From DATJGR01 sp963735085 (GTDB lineage: Bacteria; Pseudomonadota; Gammaproteobacteria; Pseudomonadales; Azotimanducaceae), in the NCBI GenBank assembly GCA_963735085.1, contig CAVTJP010000005.1, positions 868,001 through 932,000 on the forward strand: 64,000 nucleotides of DNA. The letters run 5' to 3'. A program made the translations under genes and the position numbers. The notes below the pieces were generated by a model that saw nothing but the letters and a program-made list of their open reading frames with translations, made no database searches and was not told the origin of the DNA. Shown piece after piece: positions 60,823-64,000 of the stretch; positions within the stretch are counted from its first letter, which is position 1; each line of letters starts with the position of its first letter.

Positions 60823-61998
60823 TCAATTCAGAAACAGCTTCTCGAGATAGGGATTCAGGAACATGCCGGCGCCATCGAGCGACGCGCGGATCGACTGAAA
60901 CCGTTCGAACAGCGGGTAGGCGCGTGCGAGTTGCGCGGCATCCATGCTGTGCAGCTTGCCCCAGTGCGGGCGGCCGCCGTGGTTCCGAAAAATCGCCTCT
61001 GCGGGATCGAACAACCCTCGATAGTCGCGCTCTGCACCCTGATGCACCGAAATCGTGACCGACTCGCGTTGAAACGCCGAACTCAGCATCGCATCGTCGG
61101 CAGCGAGCGTGCGGTACTCGAGCGGCCACGGCAGCCGCGGATGATCTTTCAACAACCACGCGCGCAACTCCTCGAAACACTGCCAGCCGCGCGCGAACGG
61201 AATCGAATATTCCATTTCGTTGAACTTGATGTCGCGATCGCTGGGAAACGTCTCGTACGCCGGAGCGATGTAGTCGCTGTCGCTGACGCGCATTGGCGCC
61301 GCATCGGTCTTGTTCAGCGTCTTCATCTGAAACAAGCCGTCGCGCGCGGCCCAGAAGAACTCGAAATGGCGGTTCGTATCGATCAACTGCGGAAGCTGCT
61401 CTGCGCAGGCTTCGACGCTGCAGGTCCAGGTTTTCTCATGCAGATTGAAAGCGGGATCGAGCCGCAGCGTGGCGTCGGTCATCACACCGAGCGTGCCCTG
61501 CGATACGCGCAATGCCGACAGCAACTCTGGTTCGCTGGTGTCGACGCGCCGCAGTTCACCGTCGGCCGTGACGATCGACGCACCCACCAGATAGCTCGAC
61601 AGATTCGGCAAGGTGCGGCCGGTGCCGTGCGTGCCGGTGGACAGTGCGCCGGCCAGCGACTGTCGATCGATATCGCCCTGTTGCGGCAGTGACAAACCGT
61701 GCGCCCACAACAGCGGCCCGAGATCGTGCAGCTTGGTCCCGGCGGCGATCGTCGCCGTGCTCGCTGCGCGATCAACCGCTATCAAGCCGGCCAGCCGATC
61801 GAGCGACACGATGACGTCGTCGGTCCAGAACGGCACGAACGAATGCGAACTGCCAACGCAACGGACGTGCTGGCGAGCCTTCGCTGCCTCGCGCACCAGT
61901 GCAATGACGTCGGCGACTGTTGCAGGGCTCAGCAGCTTCTTGACGTTGTGACGCTGGCTGCCGGACCAGTTCTGCCACTCGACAGATTCGTCAGACAC
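60823..61998 (-). CDS. FAD-linked oxidase, D-arabinono-lactone oxidase-type (ALO)
   Basis: A 391-residue vanillyl-alcohol-oxidase-fold flavoprotein. FAD motifs: VGSSHSFVPF near residue 48 (with the His often used for covalent FAD), GDIDRQSLAGALSTGTHGTG near 108-127, and the C-terminal HWGKLHSM. It resembles aldonolactone oxidases but could oxidise another polyol or a terpenoid lactone. Start GTG 61998 overlaps the carotenoid-oxygenase stop by 8 bp. Confidence 0.9.
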   Translation of the reverse strand: MSDESVEWQNWSGSQRHNVKKLLSPATVADVIALVREAAKARQHVRCVGSSHSFVPFWTDDVIVSLDRLAGLIAVDRAASTATIAAGTKLHDLGPLLWAHGLSLPQQGDIDRQSLAGALSTGTHGTGRTLPNLSSYLVGASIVTADGELRRVDTSEPELLSALRVSQGTLGVMTDATLRLDPAFNLHEKTWTCSVEACAEQLPQLIDTNRHFEFFWAARDGLFQMKTLNKTDAAPMRVSDSDYIAPAYETFPSDRDIKFNEMEYSIPFARGWQCFEELRAWLLKDHPRLPWPLEYRTLAADDAMLSSAFQRESVTISVHQGAERDYRGLFDPAEAIFRNHGGRPHWGKLHSMDAAQLARAYPLFERFQSIRASLDGAGMFLNPYLEKLFLN

Positions 61999-63340
61999 TG
62001 GGGCCGACCGCCCCGTCGGCAATCCAGCTACCGTGAAAGCCGTATGGGACGCGTGCGGGCAGGTGCACCGTTGCGATCGCGCCTCTGGCAAGGTCCTGCG
62101 CATCCAGGATCGCGAGTTCACTCTTTTGGCTTGCGGCATCGAACACGAACGTCATCAGGTAGCCGTCGTCTTCGGCTCTCGCGCCCTCGCGGGCGACAAA
62201 ATACGGTTCGGCGCCCTCGCGCCCGGCCCCGAACGCAAATGTCGACGACGTACCGGAATTGAGGTCGTGCTTGATGATCGACGGAAAGCCGCCGCCTGCG
62301 ACCGCGACGCTATAGCCGAACCGATACGGCTTCGTGGAATGGCTCGGATTGCAGCGCGGAAATTCCTGGTCGCGATCGTCGATGCGCTGTTCGTTCACGC
62401 GACGGGCTTTGGGGTCGATCGTCCAGCGATCGAGCGTTGCGAGGCTGTCGCCGAACGGGCCGTTCCGGTCGCTGTCGAACATCCGCTGATAGCGGCACAG
62501 ATCAATGACAACGCGGCCCTCGGCGTCCTCGTACGCGTTCATCGGATGGAACACGTAACAGGCGCCGACCTCGAGCCAGATGATGTCGCCCGCGCCGCCG
62601 CTGCGCGGCAGCAGGCCGACGCGCGGCTGATAGTCGTTGTTCCATGCGAATGGGAAACTCGATCCGCCCGCCGCCATCTCGAAACTCACCGTCACCGGCA
62701 GATCGTAAATGACCACGTAGTTCTGCGTGAGGCTCATGTCATGCACCATCGGCATGCCCGGTACAGGAATGTTCACGGTCTGCGCGACGCGGCCGTCTGA
62801 GCCGACACGCACGTACTGCAGATGATCGCCCCAATCCGGCCAGTGGTAGCACATTGCATGCAGTTCGCCGGTATCCGGATCGACCTTCGGATGCGCGCTG
62901 AAACCGCGATCCTTGAGCGTGCCGAAAAACGCATTGACACCCAGCGTGTCGAGTTCTTTCGTCAATTCCACGGGCGGCGAACCGGCCTCCACCAGCGCCC
63001 ACGTGCGTCCCGCGTGGCCTATCACGTGCGTGTTGTTGCCACCTGCGAGTTCACGCCCGGCGAGGTCTTCTCCGAGCGCCTTGACGACCTCGGCACTGCG
63101 CACCCAGCGATTGCGATACCACTGCGCGCGTCCATTGCCGAGTTGCACACCGTGCACCATGCCAGCGCCGGTGAACCAGTGGTGCGTTGCCGCGTCGATC
63201 GGGCCGAGCGGATTCGGACCATTGCGCAGATAGCGTCCGTTCAGTTCGGCGGGAATAGTGCCGGTGACGCGCAGATTCGACGTGGTGATCTCCTCTGCAA
63301 CCGGGCTGAAATTGTCGACCAGATAGCGATTGGCCTGCAT
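61991..63340 (-). CDS. carotenoid / lignostilbene cleavage dioxygenase
   Basis: A 449-residue Fe(II) oxygenase. All four iron-binding histidines are visible: GFSAHPKVD, PMVHDMSL, CYVFHPMNAYED and the last in VPYGFHGSW. It cleaves an alkene bond of a carotenoid, apocarotenoid or stilbene. ATG 63340 has AGGAGA; a frame is open much further upstream. It is the first gene of a three-gene operon with the flavin oxidase and the LLM oxidoreductase. Confidence 0.94.
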   Translation of the reverse strand: MQANRYLVDNFSPVAEEITTSNLRVTGTIPAELNGRYLRNGPNPLGPIDAATHHWFTGAGMVHGVQLGNGRAQWYRNRWVRSAEVVKALGEDLAGRELAGGNNTHVIGHAGRTWALVEAGSPPVELTKELDTLGVNAFFGTLKDRGFSAHPKVDPDTGELHAMCYHWPDWGDHLQYVRVGSDGRVAQTVNIPVPGMPMVHDMSLTQNYVVIYDLPVTVSFEMAAGGSSFPFAWNNDYQPRVGLLPRSGGAGDIIWLEVGACYVFHPMNAYEDAEGRVVIDLCRYQRMFDSDRNGPFGDSLATLDRWTIDPKARRVNEQRIDDRDQEFPRCNPSHSTKPYRFGYSVAVAGGGFPSIIKHDLNSGTSSTFAFGAGREGAEPYFVAREGARAEDDGYLMTFVFDAASQKSELAILDAQDLARGAIATVHLPARVPYGFHGSWIADGAVGPSV

Positions 63341-63479
63341 TGAAGCGTCTCCTGTGGCGGTTCTGCGTGGGACACACCACGGGATTGTGGACCATGTGTG
63401 CGGGGATGTGGAGATCGGTGCTGGCGAGGCTCTGCGATCAACGGTGGAGGCGTATCCACCGCTCATGAGCAGGGGCAAA

Positions 63480-63542
63480 GGGTCAGAGTGCTTCATTCGA
63501 CGTGGAGTCGCAGCTATATGTTTTGGTGAAGCACTCTGACCC
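63480..63542. repeat. 16-bp perfect inverted repeat with 31-bp loop
   Basis: GGGTCAGAGTGCTTCA (63480-63495) and TGAAGCACTCTGACCC (63527-63542) are perfect inverted copies. GGGTCAGAG-type ends are known to me from REP-like or small non-autonomous elements in proteobacteria, but I cannot search for more copies. It lies in the 253 bp between the PBP remnant and the carotenoid oxygenase gene; the remainder of that gap is empty. Confidence 0.7.
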
Positions 63543-63593
63543 TCGTCCTCTCGCAACCGAAACGCGTCGCTCGAGTCGAGAAGCCCCGACTCT

Positions 63594-64000
63594 TCAGCGC
63601 CGCACGACGAGATCGCAGCGACCATCGGCACATCGTCTCGACTCGTCGTCTTCGTCTCGCAGCAATGGTTCGAGTTGCGGCATCAACAAGCCCAATACGC
63701 GTACCGGCAGGCTGCTGGTGAACCGATACTGCGCTGCGTCTGTACCTGGAACGAACGCGGTGATGTTGCCGAAGAATCGATCGTCGATCATGAACACGAA
63801 TGTCGCGGCGCGATCGACCGCGCGCGAGTCGATCAGACGTCCGTTCGCTGCAAACCGCTTGAAGCGGTGATCACCGGTGCCGGTCTTGCCGCCGGCAACA
63901 TGCGCAATGCCATTCAGAAGCAGCGAGGGTTTCAACGCGATCGCAGTACCGTGATCCACCACGTTAACCAGCGCCGCACGTACCACCTGAGCGATCTCCG
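63594..64000 (-). CDS. penicillin-binding protein, transpeptidase C-terminus (partial)
   Basis: About 134 residues from the window edge to a stop. KTGTGDHR inside VAGGKTGTGDHRFKRF is the third active-site motif (KTG) of penicillin-binding transpeptidases, followed by AATFVFMIDDRFFGNITAFVPG. The rest of the protein, including the SxxK serine, lies beyond 64000. It probably is a bifunctional class A PBP, and the unusual C-terminal tail ends in Arg-rich sequence. Confidence 0.8.
   Translation of the reverse strand, partial: EIAQVVRAALVNVVDHGTAIALKPSLLLNGIAHVAGGKTGTGDHRFKRFAANGRLIDSRAVDRAATFVFMIDDRFFGNITAFVPGTDAAQYRFTSSLPVRVLGLLMPQLEPLLRDEDDESRRCADGRCDLVVRR

Noticed and set aside
1..64000. tRNA, rRNA, CRISPR arrays, complete insertion sequences
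   Set aside because: No cloverleaf-like T-loop contexts, rRNA segments, regularly spaced repeats or transposase frames were recognised on reading; a model-based scan would be needed to be certain.

Overview
The window is GC-rich, almost fully coding, and reads as the chromosome of a free-living Gram-negative Pseudomonadota, most likely a gammaproteobacterium related to the Nevskiales/Xanthomonadales side. This is inferred from the gene families (pqi operon, RND pump, TonB receptor, PhoB-type Pho boxes and an Escherichia-type LexA box), not from any marker gene. No tRNA, rRNA, CRISPR array or complete insertion sequence was recognised.

Layout. 0-8 kb: 3' end of an RND pump, a SnoaL-like protein, an hsp20-lon proteostasis pair, and an ECF sigma factor with an anti-sigma factor fused to bactofilin-like repeats. 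8-11 kb: accessory stretch with a P-loop kinase, a MAPEG protein, frameshifted remnants and a DUF222-HNH endonuclease preceded by a near-perfect LexA box. 11-20 kb: a four-gene pqi operon, a potassium-channel-like protein, a NagB-like isomerase, a GloB-like hydrolase, a rhomboid, a phospholipase-D-like protein and an AbiEii-like nucleotidyltransferase with a small overlapping partner. 20-26 kb: arsJ with a gutted GAPDH gene, a broken phytase/esterase-like gene, a tyrosine phosphatase, a methyltransferase and an aldo/keto reductase.

26-39 kb is a phosphate-starvation island: a Pho-box-led small gene plus phoD, a PlcP-like phospholipase C with an Agt-like glycosyltransferase (the known lipid-remodelling pair), pstSCAB-phoU behind a strong Pho box, broken sthA and ppk2 genes, a Pho-box-led porin and a second PhoU. 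Together these would free phosphate outside the cell, import it, and replace phospholipids by glycolipids.

39-48 kb: a MauG-like peroxidase / DUF2946-like / TonB receptor / truncated ZIP cluster that looks like metal uptake, an AcpA-type phosphoesterase, an AraC regulator with amidohydrolase, and an aldehyde dehydrogenase. 48-54 kb: nitroreductase, TauD-type dioxygenase, a small outer-membrane barrel, a YqjD/YqjE-like pair, and a BNR-repeat protein with a MoaD/ThiS-like partner. 54-58 kb: an acyltransferase, glycosyltransferase and MFS operon resembling the PatA/PimA arrangement. 57-64 kb: cytochrome P450, YjbE/TerC-type membrane protein, a carotenoid oxygenase / sugar-lactone-oxidase-like / LLM oxidoreductase operon, and the 3' end of a penicillin-binding protein.

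A recurrent oddity is the number of genes with internal or junction deletions (GAPDH, phytase-like, sthA/ppk2, possibly the ZIP gene) beside otherwise intact operons. This is either real local gene decay or a feature of the assembly.
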